DNA of 64,000 nt, from NCBI RefSeq assembly GCF_030406045.1, contig NZ_CP128988.1, positions 1,027,438-1,091,437 on the forward strand, read 5' to 3'. Positions 17,710-27,838 of the stretch are shown here, piece after piece (within the stretch, counting starts at the first letter, position 1; every line of letters starts with the position of its first letter). The DNA comes from Thiohalobacter sp. IOR34. GTDB taxonomy: Bacteria; Pseudomonadota; Gammaproteobacteria; Thiohalobacterales; Thiohalobacteraceae. Both the position numbers and the translations under genes were made by a program. The notes beneath the pieces are model-generated. The model saw only the letters and a program-made list of their open reading frames with translations, was not told where the DNA came from and searched no databases.

Positions 17710-20457
17710 ATGAAGATCAATTCACCGGTTACCAATCACGAGGTCGAGATGGAGGATGGCCAGACCATCGTCTCCAAGACCGACCTCAAGGGCGCCATTA
17801 CCTACGTCAACGACTATTTCAAGGAGATCAGCGGGTTCACCGATGAGGAACTGCTGGGCAAGAATCACAATGTGATCCGCCATCCGGACATGCCGCCGGC
17901 GGCCTTCCAGGACCTGTGGGAACACATGAAGGCCGGCCGGCCTTGGACCGGGATCGTCAAGAACCGTTGCAAGAACGGCGATCACTATTGGGTCGAGGCG
18001 CATGTCACACCGGTGCGCAGGAACGGCCAGGTGGTGGAATACATGTCGGTGCGCACGCGGCCGACCCGGCAGCAGGTCGAGGAGGCAGAGGCGCTGTACC
18101 GGGAGCTGAATGCCGGCAAGGCATCGCTCAAGCCGCAGGGGCGGCTCGGCAGGCTGGTCGCGGCCGTGCGTCAGTTCGGGCTGCGCCAGAAATTCTTCGG
18201 CCTGATGGGGATCTCGGCGCTGATCTTCGCCATTGCCGCCTGGGGGATCAATGGAGCCATCGGCTCCGGCATGGACCCGGCGACGGCCCTCGCTGGTGGC
18301 CTGAGTGGTGCATTGCTGCTGGTCTTCGCCATCTTCTACCTGGCCCTCAACCGGGGGCTGCTGCGGCCCATCGACAGGGTGATCCAGCATTTCAGGGAGA
18401 TCACCGAGGGCAATTTCAATGACCGCATCGACATCCATCGCGGTGACGAGATCGGTGACGTGCTGCGCGCTCTCAAATCGATGCAGATCAAACTCGGCTT
18501 CGATCTCGACGAGGCGCGGCGCCAGGGCGATGCGGCACAGCGCATCAAGGTGGCGCTGGACAATGTATCGACCAATGTGATGGTGGCCGACAACGATGGC
18601 AACATCATCTATCTCAACCAGGCTGTCGAGGAGATGATGCGCGATGCCGAGGAGGATCTGCGCAAGGATCTTCCGGAGTTCTCGGCCGACAGGCTGCTTG
18701 GCTCCAATATCGACAGTTTCCACAAGCATCCCGAGCATCAGCGCGAATTGCTGGCAAGGATGACCGACACCCACCACGCCCGGGTATCGATTGGCGGGCG
18801 TAGCTTCGACCTGGTGGCCAACCCTGTGGTCGATGCTGCCGGAAACCGCCTGGGTACAGCGGTGGAATGGAAGGATATCACCCAGCAACTCGACGCCGAG
18901 CATCAGGTCGAATCCCTGATTGCGGATGCCACCCGCGGCAAGTTGGACAAGCGGATCAAGACCGAGGGCTATGCAGGTTTCATGAAGACCCTGGGCGATG
19001 GTATCAACCAGTTGATGGATGCGGTCGTGGTGCCCATCCAGGAGACGCGCCGGGTGGTCGCCGCCCTGGCCGAGGGTGATCTGGGACAGAAGATGGAGGG
19101 TGATTTCCAGGGCGAGTTCGCCGAGCTCAGGGACGCCATCAATGCCTCGATGACCAATCTGCTGGACATGGTGCAGCAGATCCGCAGCGTGACGGCCGGC
19201 ATCTCCACCGGTGCCTCGGAGATCGCCCAGGGCAATACCGACCTCAGCCAGCGTACCGAGGAACAGGCGGCCTCGCTGGAGGAGACCGCTTCCAGCATGG
19301 AGCAGATGACCTCCACGGTGAAGCAGAACGCCGACAATGCCCGCCAGGCGAATCAGCTGGCGGCGGCCGGTCGCGAGCAGGCCGAGCAGGGTGGTGAGGT
19401 CGTCAGCCGGGCGGTCGAGGCCATGGCGGCGATCAATGCCAGCAGCCAGAAGATTGCCGACATCATCGGCGTGATCGACGAGATTGCCTTCCAGACCAAT
19501 CTGCTGGCGCTGAATGCCGCGGTCGAGGCGGCCCGTGCCGGGGAGCAGGGACGTGGATTCGCGGTGGTCGCAGCCGAGGTGCGTAACCTGGCGCAGCGCA
19601 GTGCCGGCGCGGCCAAGGAGATCAAGGGGCTGATCGAGGATAGCGTGAGGAAGGTCGAGGAAGGTGGCCAGTTGGTGGACAAGTCCGGCGAGGCCTTGCA
19701 GGAGATCGTCAATGCGGTGAAGAAGGTCAGCGACATCGTGGCCGAGATTGCCGCGGCCAGCCAGGAACAGTCGACTGGCATCGAGCAGGTCAACAAGGCG
19801 ATCATGCAGATGGATGAGGTGACGCAGCAGAATGCGGCGCTGGTGGAAGAGGCCGCCGCGGCTTCGCAGTCACTGGACGAGCAGGGCGCACGCCTCACCA
19901 ATCTGATCAGTTTCTTCAAGACGGGCGAGGAAGACACGACAGGAATGTCTCAGCAGAGGAGCGGTATCGAACGACGTTCGCCAGGCCGGCCGTTCCAAGG
20001 CGCTCCGGGCAAGGGCGATGTCGATTTCGCGCGGGCGCGTTCCACACATCTTTCCTGGAAGACCCGCTTGCGTGCGTTTCTCGATGGACAGGAAGCCTTG
20101 AGTGAGGCTCAGGCCGTCTCGCACCACGACTGTGATCTCGGCAAATGGCTCTATGCCAGCGGCCTGGACCAATACGGTGAGTTTAAGGAGATGAAGGATC
20201 TGGAACAGGTGCACAAGGACATGCATGCCACGATCAAACGCATCGTCCAGTTGAAAAACAGCGGTGAGTCTGAGGCGGCAGAACGGCTTTACGGCAATAT
20301 CGCATCGATGTCCCAGGAAGTGATATCGCTGATCGATGCGCTGGAACGGCACGTAAAGGGTGAGCAGGCGGCGGGAGCGACAATGCCGCGTAGTCAGCCA
20401 GCCAGGGCCGCTGTGGTGAATCAGGATTTCGACGACGGCGAATGGGAGGAATTCTGA
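17710..20457 (+). CDS. methyl-accepting chemotaxis protein with Aer-like PAS, second PAS and CZB domain
   Basis: 915 residues. An N-terminal PAS domain of Aer type ([55 protein letters not shown]) probably binds FAD and senses redox or energy state. Two membrane helices follow near residues 160-215, then HAMP, a second PAS near 285-400, a HAMP-like segment, the MCP signalling hairpin ([20 protein letters not shown]) and a C-terminal CZB zinc-binding domain ([15 protein letters not shown]...[12 protein letters not shown]). The chain ends in EWEEF, a CheR/CheB-tethering pentapeptide of the xWxxF type. There is no periplasmic ligand domain. Confidence 0.92.
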   Translation: MKINSPVTNHEVEMEDGQTIVSKTDLKGAITYVNDYFKEISGFTDEELLGKNHNVIRHPDMPPAAFQDLWEHMKAGRPWTGIVKNRCKNGDHYWVEAHVTPVRRNGQVVEYMSVRTRPTRQQVEEAEALYRELNAGKASLKPQGRLGRLVAAVRQFGLRQKFFGLMGISALIFAIAAWGINGAIGSGMDPATALAGGLSGALLLVFAIFYLALNRGLLRPIDRVIQHFREITEGNFNDRIDIHRGDEIGDVLRALKSMQIKLGFDLDEARRQGDAAQRIKVALDNVSTNVMVADNDGNIIYLNQAVEEMMRDAEEDLRKDLPEFSADRLLGSNIDSFHKHPEHQRELLARMTDTHHARVSIGGRSFDLVANPVVDAAGNRLGTAVEWKDITQQLDAEHQVESLIADATRGKLDKRIKTEGYAGFMKTLGDGINQLMDAVVVPIQETRRVVAALAEGDLGQKMEGDFQGEFAELRDAINASMTNLLDMVQQIRSVTAGISTGASEIAQGNTDLSQRTEEQAASLEETASSMEQMTSTVKQNADNARQANQLAAAGREQAEQGGEVVSRAVEAMAAINASSQKIADIIGVIDEIAFQTNLLALNAAVEAARAGEQGRGFAVVAAEVRNLAQRSAGAAKEIKGLIEDSVRKVEEGGQLVDKSGEALQEIVNAVKKVSDIVAEIAAASQEQSTGIEQVNKAIMQMDEVTQQNAALVEEAAAASQSLDEQGARLTNLISFFKTGEEDTTGMSQQRSGIERRSPGRPFQGAPGKGDVDFARARSTHLSWKTRLRAFLDGQEALSEAQAVSHHDCDLGKWLYASGLDQYGEFKEMKDLEQVHKDMHATIKRIVQLKNSGESEAAERLYGNIASMSQEVISLIDALERHVKGEQAAGATMPRSQPARAAVVNQDFDDGEWEEF

Positions 20458-20520
20458 GCATCCGGTTGTCCGCTGCAGCTTCGTCTCGGCTTTTCCCAAC
20501 CTTGCTCATGGAAGCAGTCA

Positions 20521-21417
20521 ATGGCAGCTGACGCACTCCAGACCCGCTCGCCCGGAGGTGGTGCCGGATCAAATGACATGCCTGTCGGCGAGCGCGAGTT
20601 CCTCTTTACCGACGAAAACTTCGAATGCGTGCGGCGCATGCTCCGCGACCATGCGGGAATCGCCCTGTCGGATGCCAAACGTGGCATGGTCTACAGCCGT
20701 CTGGCCCGTCGTCTGCGCGCACTCGGTCTCAGCAGCTTTGCAGACTATTGTCATCTGGTCTCGGACGGCGACGGCGATGAGTTCACGCATTTCATCAATG
20801 CCCTGACCACCAACCTGACGGCATTTTTCCGCGAGGCACACCATTTCGAGTATCTGACCGGGGTGCTTCTGCCGCAGTTGAGACAAGTGCATGCTCGCGA
20901 CCGGCGGTTGCGCATCTGGTCGGCTGGTTGTTCGATCGGTGAGGAGCCCTACTCCATTGCCATGGCTCTGCGCGAAGCCATGCCCGATATCGAGGACTGG
21001 GATGTGAGAATTCTGGCTACGGATATCGACTCGAACGTCATCGAAACGGCGAGTCGCGGGATCTATGCGCTGGAGCGGGTCACGAATCTCGAACCGGAAC
21101 GCCTGCGGCGCTGGTTCCGCAAGGGACGCGGCAACAATGCGGGACTGGTCAAGGTTGTGGACGCGCTGCGCAGCCTGATCAGCTTTCGCACGCTCAACCT
21201 CATGCATGATTGGCCTATGCGAGGGCCTTTCGATGTCATCTTCTGCCGCAACGTGGTGATTTATTTCGACAAGCCCACCCAGCGGATGCTGTTTGAGCGC
21301 ATGGCGGAATTGCTGCCCATTGGCGGGCACCTGTTCATCGGTCATTCGGAGTCGCTGTTCAAAGTGACAGACCGCTTCGAGAACCTGGGCCGCACCATCT
21401 ACCGGAGGATCAAGTAG
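20521..21417 (+). CDS. cheR: chemotaxis protein methyltransferase CheR
   Basis: 298 residues. N-terminal helical substrate-binding domain, then the SAM-dependent methyltransferase domain with motif I IWSAGCSIGEEPYSIAM, TDIDSNVIETA, and FDVIFCRNVVIYFD. It methylates glutamates of chemoreceptors and may be tethered by the EWEEF tail of the receptor upstream. Its stop codon overlaps the GTG start of cheD. Confidence 0.96.
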   Translation: MAADALQTRSPGGGAGSNDMPVGEREFLFTDENFECVRRMLRDHAGIALSDAKRGMVYSRLARRLRALGLSSFADYCHLVSDGDGDEFTHFINALTTNLTAFFREAHHFEYLTGVLLPQLRQVHARDRRLRIWSAGCSIGEEPYSIAMALREAMPDIEDWDVRILATDIDSNVIETASRGIYALERVTNLEPERLRRWFRKGRGNNAGLVKVVDALRSLISFRTLNLMHDWPMRGPFDVIFCRNVVIYFDKPTQRMLFERMAELLPIGGHLFIGHSESLFKVTDRFENLGRTIYRRIK

Positions 21418-22073
21418 TGGTAGTGCCGGACAGGGTGCCGGGGATACCGCCCGGAGACATGTATCCAGCCTTGCCTGGTTTTGAAGGCATCAAGCGCTAC
21501 TGGGACAAGACGCGCAACTGCTATATGGCCAAGATACTGCCGGGTGAATACTACGTTACGCTAAAGGACGAAAAGATCACCACCGTGCTTGGCTCCTGTG
21601 TCTCGGCCTGTATCCGGGACAGCCGATTTGGCATCGGTGGCATGAACCATTTCATGTTGCCGGATTCGGCACGCGAGGATGACCATTGGCGGAACGGCCC
21701 GAGCAGCAATGCCACTCGCTACGGCAGCTATGCCATGGAGCAGTTGATCAACGAGATCCTCAAGAATGGTGGACGACGCGAGTTTCTTGAAGTCAAGCTG
21801 GTAGGGGGTGGCCGCATCCTGCGGCGTGCTACCGATGTCGGACGCCGCAACATCGAGTTCGTGCTCGACTATATCGCAACCGAGGGCCTGACCCTGGTTG
21901 GCACGGACCTTGGTGATGTCTACCCGCGCAAGGTGGTCTACTCGCCGGCTTCCGGCAAGGTGCAGGTCAAGAAGTTGCGGACCATGCACAACGAGACCAT
22001 CGTCGAGCGCGAGAGCCATTACATGGAAGACCTGCAGCACACGCCTTCGGGTGGCGATGTGGAACTGTTCTGA
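21417..22073 (+). CDS. cheD: chemoreceptor glutamine deamidase CheD
   Basis: 218 residues. The catalytic Cys lies in TVLGSCVSACIRD and the His in IGGMNHFMLPDS, with the following Thr in NATRYGSYAM. It deamidates receptor glutamines. The GTG start shares a base with the cheR stop; an internal Met (MYPALPGF) is an alternative. The C-terminus reads GGDVELF, almost the same as that of the receptor-like protein ending at 24422. Confidence 0.93.
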   Translation: MVVPDRVPGIPPGDMYPALPGFEGIKRYWDKTRNCYMAKILPGEYYVTLKDEKITTVLGSCVSACIRDSRFGIGGMNHFMLPDSAREDDHWRNGPSSNATRYGSYAMEQLINEILKNGGRREFLEVKLVGGGRILRRATDVGRRNIEFVLDYIATEGLTLVGTDLGDVYPRKVVYSPASGKVQVKKLRTMHNETIVERESHYMEDLQHTPSGGDVELF

Positions 22074-22097
22074 ACGGCTTTTGACGGGCAACTGGTG

Positions 22098-23204
22098 ATG
22101 TCAACCAATACAAACAAGATACGCGTGTTGATCGTCGATGATTCTGCACTGATTCGGCAGATGCTGACGGCTATTCTGGATTCCGATCCTGATATCGAGG
22201 TGGTGGCTACCGCGCCTGATCCCTATATCGCCCGGGAGAAGATCAAGTCGCTGAATCCCGATGTGTTGACCCTGGACGTGGAGATGCCGCGCATGGATGG
22301 CATCACCTTCCTGCGCAACCTGATGCGACTGCGGCCGATGCCCGTGCTGATGGTTTCCTCGCTGACCGAACAGGGTGCCGACGTGACTCTGGAAGCCATG
22401 GAACTGGGCGCGATCGACTTTGTGACCAAGCCCAGGATCGACGTCCAGCACGCGATGCAGGCCTATGCCGAGGAGATCGTCGCCAAGGTCAAGATGGCGG
22501 CCAAGGCCAGGCCACGCGCCTATTCGGATGACGGCAGCCGGTCCGCGGTCAAGCCCCGGCTGTCGGCCGATGCCGTGATCGGCCGCTCGCGGCATCGGCC
22601 TCAGTTCAGGACTACCGACAGCCTGATCGCCATCGGTGCCTCGACCGGCGGGACCGAGGCCATCAAGGAGGTGCTGCAGGCGCTGCCGGCGGATACCCCC
22701 GGCGTGGTGATCACCCAGCACATCCCGGCCGCATTCAGTGCACCCTTCGCCAAGCGCATGGACGGGATCAGTGCCATGTCGGTCTGCGAGGCGGAGGACG
22801 GACAGCAGATCGTCCGGGGCCACGTCTATATCGCCCCCGGCGATCGTCACCTGTTGGTAGAACGGGACGGTGCGCGCTTCGTCTGCCGGCTCAATGAGGG
22901 TCCTCCGGTCAATCGTCATCGTCCGTCGGTCGATGTGCTGTTCCGTTCAGTGGCCGATCAGATAGGCATCAATGCGGTTGGTGTGTTGCTCACCGGGATG
23001 GGCAACGATGGTGCGCATGGCATGCAGGAGATGAAGCAGGCAGGGGCACACACCATCGCCCAGGACGAGGCCAGCAGCGTGGTCTGGGGCATGCCGGGCG
23101 AGGCTGTAAAGCTGGGCTGCGTCGACAGGGTCCTGCCGCTGAACAGGATTGCGGCAGCGGTGTTGGGTGCTGAGGAAAAACGCTCTCCTGCCGTTAATGG
23201 CTAA
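22098..23204 (+). CDS. cheB: protein-glutamate methylesterase/deamidase CheB
   Basis: 368 residues. Receiver domain with Asp60 in [12 protein letters not shown], a linker, and the methylesterase domain with Ser in [12 protein letters not shown], His in [11 protein letters not shown] and Asp in [10 protein letters not shown]. It removes receptor methyl groups when phosphorylated by CheA. An in-frame GTG directly before the ATG (22095) is an alternative start. Confidence 0.96.
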   Translation: MSTNTNKIRVLIVDDSALIRQMLTAILDSDPDIEVVATAPDPYIAREKIKSLNPDVLTLDVEMPRMDGITFLRNLMRLRPMPVLMVSSLTEQGADVTLEAMELGAIDFVTKPRIDVQHAMQAYAEEIVAKVKMAAKARPRAYSDDGSRSAVKPRLSADAVIGRSRHRPQFRTTDSLIAIGASTGGTEAIKEVLQALPADTPGVVITQHIPAAFSAPFAKRMDGISAMSVCEAEDGQQIVRGHVYIAPGDRHLLVERDGARFVCRLNEGPPVNRHRPSVDVLFRSVADQIGINAVGVLLTGMGNDGAHGMQEMKQAGAHTIAQDEASSVVWGMPGEAVKLGCVDRVLPLNRIAAAVLGAEEKRSPAVNG

Positions 23205-23234
23205 GAGATGACCATCCAATAACCAGGTATCTTC

Positions 23235-24422
23235 ATGCGCAGCTACAAGTATCAGATTCTTATAGTGTTATTCGCCCTGCTGGTCACGGCCGGGCTTGGC
23301 TGGCTGGGCCTGCCCAAGGCGGATTCCTGGCTGGGCATGGGTCTTATCGGGCTGCTCTGGCTGGCAGCCGGCCTGGCCATGGGCCGGCTTGGGCGGAAGA
23401 GTCCATCGGAGACCGAGGCCGCAACAGGACCGTTGCCGGCTACAGCCGATGAGGCGTGCGGGGTCGCCGCGGACCTCTCGGTGGCCGTTGCGGACGAGGT
23501 AGGGGCCATCCAGCAGGAGATTCAGCGTGTCCAGTTGCTGGTCCGCGATGCGATCCACCCCTTGGGTGAGAGCTTCCATGGCATCGTCGCCAAGTCCCAG
23601 CAGCAGGAGGATGCCGTTGTGGATCTGGTCGAGCGGCTTGCAGTTACGGCAACGGGCGACAATGTCCAGGGGTTCATCAAGGAAGCCAGCGAACTGATGA
23701 GCTATTTCGTGGAGATCATGGTGGAGACGGCACGGCAGAGCGTTCAGACCGTGTACAAGATCGATGACATGGTCGAGCACATGGACGGCATCTTCCGACT
23801 GCTGGAGAACGTACGCTCGATTGCCGACCAGACCAACCTGCTGGCGCTGAATGCGGCCATCGAGGCGGCCAGGGCGGGCGAGGCCGGCCGCGGCTTTGCC
23901 GTGGTCGCCGATGAGGTGCGGCAGCTCTCATTGCGCTCGAATAGCATGAACGAGCAGATCCGCGAACAGGTGAATGCTGCCAAGGAGGCCATTGCCCGTG
24001 TCAGGGAAACGGTCTCAGAGATGGCCGGCCGGGATATGAACATGACCATCGACGCCAAGGACCGGGTCGAGTCGGCGCTCGGCGAGATCGCGAGCGTGAA
24101 CGAATATACCTCGATGAAGATTGGCGAACTGTCGACATTGAGCAGCAGTATCAACGCCGATGTCAATGACGCCGTGCGTATGTTGCAGTTCGAGGATATC
24201 GTGACCCAGGCGCTGGCTGCCGCCGAGGGACATGCCGCACATCTGGAGCGCATCGGTGGGCTGATCACCTCGCTGGCGGAGATTGGCGGGCATGATGAGC
24301 CGGAGCGGCTGATCGAGGAGCTGCGCGGCGTGATCGAAGAATTCAGGGACAGTTCGATGGCGGGCAAGACCAAGGCCGTAGCACAGGAATCGATGGCGGC
24401 CGGTGAAGTTGAGTTGTTCTAG
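23235..24422 (+). CDS. receptor-like methyl-accepting protein with short membrane anchor
   Basis: 395 residues. Two membrane helices at the N-terminus ([38 protein letters not shown]) with hardly any periplasmic loop, then a long coiled coil containing the MCP hairpin ([36 protein letters not shown]). It has no recognisable sensing domain or HAMP. It may act as an accessory or adaptor receptor. The C-terminal GEVELF resembles the CheD tail. The gene lies 30 bases past cheB. Confidence 0.88.
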   Translation: MRSYKYQILIVLFALLVTAGLGWLGLPKADSWLGMGLIGLLWLAAGLAMGRLGRKSPSETEAATGPLPATADEACGVAADLSVAVADEVGAIQQEIQRVQLLVRDAIHPLGESFHGIVAKSQQQEDAVVDLVERLAVTATGDNVQGFIKEASELMSYFVEIMVETARQSVQTVYKIDDMVEHMDGIFRLLENVRSIADQTNLLALNAAIEAARAGEAGRGFAVVADEVRQLSLRSNSMNEQIREQVNAAKEAIARVRETVSEMAGRDMNMTIDAKDRVESALGEIASVNEYTSMKIGELSTLSSSINADVNDAVRMLQFEDIVTQALAAAEGHAAHLERIGGLITSLAEIGGHDEPERLIEELRGVIEEFRDSSMAGKTKAVAQESMAAGEVELF

Positions 24423-24472
24423 CCATGCCAGGCAGGTGTGGTTGAAATCAGGCAGCAACAAGGAGTCAGGAC

Positions 24473-24775
24473 ATGAAGGTAACGAGTCGATTGGCAGACG
24501 GTGGCAAGGAGGTCGTGATCGATATCAATGGCCGCTTCGACTTCTCCGTGCAGAAGGAATTTCGTGAGGCTTATCAGCATCACGACGGCAAGCTCAATTA
24601 TCGGGTGAATCTTGCGGATACCGAGTACATGGACAGCTCGGCGCTGGGCATGTTGCTTCTGTTGCGTGAACATGCCGGCAATGTGGATCATCGGGTCAGA
24701 CTGGCCGGTGCCAAGGGGGCGGTACGCAAGATTCTCGAAGTGGCGAATTTCGACAAACTCTTTGCCATGCCCTGA
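24473..24775 (+). CDS. STAS-domain anti-sigma factor antagonist
   Basis: 100 residues, one STAS domain. The switch motif RVNLADTEYMDSSALGMLLLL has the conserved D-S-S phosphorylation site, unlike the STAS protein that opens the operon. It is expected to be dephosphorylated by the SpoIIE-type protein encoded next and to bind its HATPase kinase domain. The arrangement is like the HsbA/HsbR pair of Pseudomonas. Confidence 0.9.
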   Translation: MKVTSRLADGGKEVVIDINGRFDFSVQKEFREAYQHHDGKLNYRVNLADTEYMDSSALGMLLLLREHAGNVDHRVRLAGAKGAVRKILEVANFDKLFAMP

Positions 24776-24852
24776 GTGCCGGTTTCGACTATTCCCTGGT
24801 AGTTCGAGTATTGCCGGGCAGCACTCATCAGCACAGACGGCGAATCACGCCC

Positions 24853-26814
24853 ATGAATATCGACCATGACCGGGTCAAGCAGGCCGAAAGTTCCGAATTC
24901 GATCGTCTGCGCATCGAGCAACTGCTTTCCGGTAGCTTTGCCAGCCAGCTCGGCGCCATTGCCGTCGGCCTGATCCTGGCTATCACCTTTTCGCACGATC
25001 TTCCACCGGTGCCCATTCTCGGCTGGTTGCTGCTGGTCTTTGCGGCGGTGACCTGGCGTTACCACCTTGCACACGAGTATTTCCATGACCGCTCAGAGGA
25101 TATTTCGGTTGCCGGTCTGGAAAGGCGTCATGCACTGGCTTCCTTTGCCTCTGGTTGCGTATGGGGTCTGGCCGGTGTTCTGTTCTTCAATCCGCAAGAG
25201 CCCGACCACCAGATCATGCTGCTGGTCGTTCTGGGCGGGATCTGTGCCGCGGCCGTGCCGATGCTGGCGGTCAGTCCGAAGAGTCTCGCCGTGTTTGTCG
25301 TGCCGACCATCCTGCCTGCGACAGCCATGCTGCTGGGTCAGGATGACGTGCATTCGCACAGTCTTGGCTTGATCTCCATCGTCTTCGTCGCCATGTTGTT
25401 CATGGCTGCGCGGAACTTCTATTTCACCTTTACACGCAGCATGCGGCTGCAGCTTGCCAACCGGCGCCTGCTCGAAGAAGCGGAAGGCCGTGCGCGCGCC
25501 CTGGAGGCCGCCCAGGAACAGGTCCTCGCCGAGCATGAGGTGGCGCTGCAGTTGTTCGAGTATGTGTTGCCAAGGAAGGCCCTGGAAGCACCCAACATCA
25601 ACTATCATGTTTCCAGTCACTCGCTGTTCAACGGTGACCTGCTGCTGGTGGAGTCACGCCCCGACGGGACCCAGCATCTCATGCTTGGCGATTTCACCGG
25701 TCATGGCCTGGTGGCCAGTCTCGGTGCCTTGCAAGTCATCGATGTCTTCAACAGCATGACCAAGAAGGGCTTTTCCATCGATGAGATTGCAGCCGAGATC
25801 AACCGCAAGCTGAATGAACAGTTGCCGCCCAATCTGTTCTGTGCCGCCTGCCTTGCGGAAATCGATCATGTGCGGGGCCATCTCAAGGTCTGGAACGGCG
25901 GTCTACCCTCGGTCTATGTGTTGCACGGCAAGGATGGAACCATCCGCTACAAACTGCCTTCCGAACATCCACCGCTCGGTATTCTCCGGGAGGATGCCTT
26001 CGACCGCCATCTGTTGGCCATCGATCTTGAAGAGGGTGATCATTTGTTCATGGCAACCGATGGCGTGATCGAACAGATCGACATGCAGGGTGAGCCGTTT
26101 GGCGAGCAGCGGCTGGAAGATGTGCTGAACGCGACCCGTGATATCCACGACCTGACCCGGGCGATCAAGGATGCACTCGATGAATATTGCAGCGGCATCG
26201 GTCAGACTGACGACATCAGTTTCGTCGCCATCAAGCCCTCTGCTGAACAGGTGGAGCAGGACAAGGTGCCGGCAGTCGAGGCGCCAGCCAGGGGCGATGG
26301 TGGTAGCTGGAGGCTGCTCCTCGATCTGGATGCCGCAACCCTGCGCGGGACCAACCCTGTGCCGCTGGTCAATCATATCGTGCGGGAACTGAACGGGCAG
26401 ACGGGTGTTGGAAGCGACTTCGAGGTGATTCTCGATGAACTGTTCAGGAATGCGCTGGAACATGGCCTGTTGAAGCTGGATTCGGAGCTGAAGAAATCGC
26501 CCGATGGCTTCATGCTCTACTACGAGGAGCGCCAGCGCAGGCTGGAGGAACTCTCGGAGGGGCGGATCCTGATCGAGCTGATCAATACCACCCGCGAGGG
26601 TTCGAGCCGGCAGCTCAATCTGGATATCGTGGATAGTGGCAAAGGCTTCGATCATGAGGCTTTCATGCGTAACATCGGCCGCAGTCTGGATGTGGACAAT
26701 ATCACCACGCACGGTCGGGGTATCGCCCTGGCACAGGAGCTGTGCGAGGACCTTCGCTTCGATGGGCCGGGCAACCAGGTTCGGGCACGCTATCTTTACA
26801 AGGCGGAGGCTTAG
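24853..26814 (+). CDS. SpoIIE/PP2C-type phosphatase fused to a HATPase (RsbW-like) kinase domain
   Basis: 653 residues. Four to six membrane helices span residues 30-185, followed by a short coiled coil, a PP2C/SpoIIE phosphatase (LMLGDFTGHGLVASLGAL, FMATDGVIEQ) near 230-450, and a C-terminal HATPase_c-like domain (VILDELFRNALEHG, LDIVDSGKGF, HGRGIALAQELCEDLRFDG). One chain therefore carries both the phosphatase and the kinase arms of a partner switch whose substrate is probably the upstream STAS protein. The TAG stop is inside the terminal TTAG of a family B repeat. Confidence 0.9.
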   Translation: MNIDHDRVKQAESSEFDRLRIEQLLSGSFASQLGAIAVGLILAITFSHDLPPVPILGWLLLVFAAVTWRYHLAHEYFHDRSEDISVAGLERRHALASFASGCVWGLAGVLFFNPQEPDHQIMLLVVLGGICAAAVPMLAVSPKSLAVFVVPTILPATAMLLGQDDVHSHSLGLISIVFVAMLFMAARNFYFTFTRSMRLQLANRRLLEEAEGRARALEAAQEQVLAEHEVALQLFEYVLPRKALEAPNINYHVSSHSLFNGDLLLVESRPDGTQHLMLGDFTGHGLVASLGALQVIDVFNSMTKKGFSIDEIAAEINRKLNEQLPPNLFCAACLAEIDHVRGHLKVWNGGLPSVYVLHGKDGTIRYKLPSEHPPLGILREDAFDRHLLAIDLEEGDHLFMATDGVIEQIDMQGEPFGEQRLEDVLNATRDIHDLTRAIKDALDEYCSGIGQTDDISFVAIKPSAEQVEQDKVPAVEAPARGDGGSWRLLLDLDAATLRGTNPVPLVNHIVRELNGQTGVGSDFEVILDELFRNALEHGLLKLDSELKKSPDGFMLYYEERQRRLEELSEGRILIELINTTREGSSRQLNLDIVDSGKGFDHEAFMRNIGRSLDVDNITTHGRGIALAQELCEDLRFDGPGNQVRARYLYKAEA

Positions 26815-26928
26815 CCCGGATATTGCACCAAGGATTCGATTCTCAGGGCGAATCCGGCAAGGCAGGCCAGAAGAGCGGGTGCCAGGATACCGATCATGCA
26901 GGCCGCCTTGGTGCAATATGCAGGCTGG
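26811..26928. repeat. family B element, copy 5, internally deleted (118 bp)
   Basis: Left end TTAGCCCGGATATTGCACCA at 26811, right end CCTTGGTGCAATATgcaggct at about 26907-26927. About 130 internal bases are missing relative to copies 2 and 6. The left TTAG contains the stop codon of the phosphatase gene. Confidence 0.75.
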
Positions 26929-26994
26929 CTGGTCAGCAGGCGCGGTCAGCCAGCCGAGGCAAGCGTGACAGGCATTGCCGCATGGGATTCCGTC

Positions 26995-27066
26995 CAATCG
27001 CGGCCTGGAGGCCGCTCCTACCACATTGACCGCCATACCCCGTAGGAGCGGCCTCCAGGCCGCGAT
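26995..27066. repeat. family C REP pair heading the tandem array
   Basis: Inverted REP pair; its right REP (27041-27066) is also the first unit of the 136-bp tandem array. Confidence 0.8.
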
Positions 27067-27612
27067 CAAGGCAAGGGGCACCACACACCCCGCGGCCTCG
27101 ACAGATCCCGGTCCACGCAGCGCGGCTCGGCTCATGGTGAATGCCGCTCCTGAGGCCCCCCGGCACCGCCATACCCCGTAGGAGCGGCCTCCAGGCCGCG
27201 ATCAAGGCAAGGGGCACCACACACCCCGCGGCCTCGACAGATCCCGGTCCACGCAGCGCGGCTCGGCTCATGGTGAATGCCGCTCCTGAGGCCCCCCGGC
27301 ACCGCCATACCCCGTAGGAGCGGCCTCCAGGCCGCGATCAAGGCAAGGGGTACCCCACACCCTGCGGCCTCGACAGATCCCGGTCCACGCAGCGCGGCTC
27401 GGCTCATGGTGAATGCCCCTCCTGAGGCCCCCCGGCACCGCCATACCCCGTAGGAGCGGCCTCCAGGCCGCGATCAAGGCAAGGGGCACCACACACCCCG
27501 CGGCCTCGACAGATCCCGGTCCAGGCAGCGCGGCTCGGCTCATGGTGAATGCCGCTCCTGCGGCCCTCCTGCACCGCCGGACCCCGTAGGAGCGGCCTCC
27601 AGGCCGCGATCG
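27041..27612. repeat. tandem array, 136-bp unit, about four copies, each with one family C REP
   Basis: CGTAGGAGCGGCCTCCAGGC begins at 27041, 27177, 27313, 27449 and 27585, an exact 136-bp period. Units differ by only a few bases (for example caccacacacc versus taccccacacc, and the last unit has cggccctcc). It has no coding content; minus-strand open frames across it are repeat translations. The region from 27613 to 27710 carries nothing recognised. Confidence 0.9.
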
Positions 27613-27714
27613 TGGTACAAGGACGGGCACCATTCACGGTGAAAGCTACCCAGGCAACCCCCTCATGGTCATGGCCCCTGGCAGGAGTCAATCACCCTCA
27701 TTCCCGGAAAAGAC

Positions 27715-27745
27715 TTGACCTGGAGTCAGCTCCAGGTCGTATGCT
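27715..27745 (+). promoter_or_regulatory. MerR-family promoter/operator
   Basis: The -35 box TTGACC (27715-27720) and the -10 box TATGCT (27740-27745) are separated by 19 bases, the long spacer typical of MerR-activated promoters. Between and over them lies a perfect 9-bp inverted repeat, GACCTGGAG (27717-27725) and CTCCAGGTC (27730-27738), the expected operator. It drives the operon from 27839 and is presumably bound by the MerR regulator at 29881-30363. Confidence 0.88.
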
Positions 27746-27838
27746 GTCACAAAGTACAGGTTATCCAATGCCTTGGACCCGGGATCAGCCGCGGGGTGTC
27801 ATGGCTCTCGCGGTTCGGTTCTGTTGAAGGTGTCTTGC

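Noticed and set aside
16029-17735. Long minus-strand frame antisense to cheA/cheW
   Set aside because: Shadow of GC-rich coding on the plus strand; its translation has no family likeness.
27041-27612. Possible CRISPR array
   Set aside because: The unit is 136 bp and repeats along its whole length; there are no unique spacers and no cas genes.
26933-27691. Minus-strand open frames with repeated IAAWRPLLRG peptides
   Set aside because: They are translations of the REP and the 136-bp tandem repeat; the same peptide appears at every family C REP in the window.
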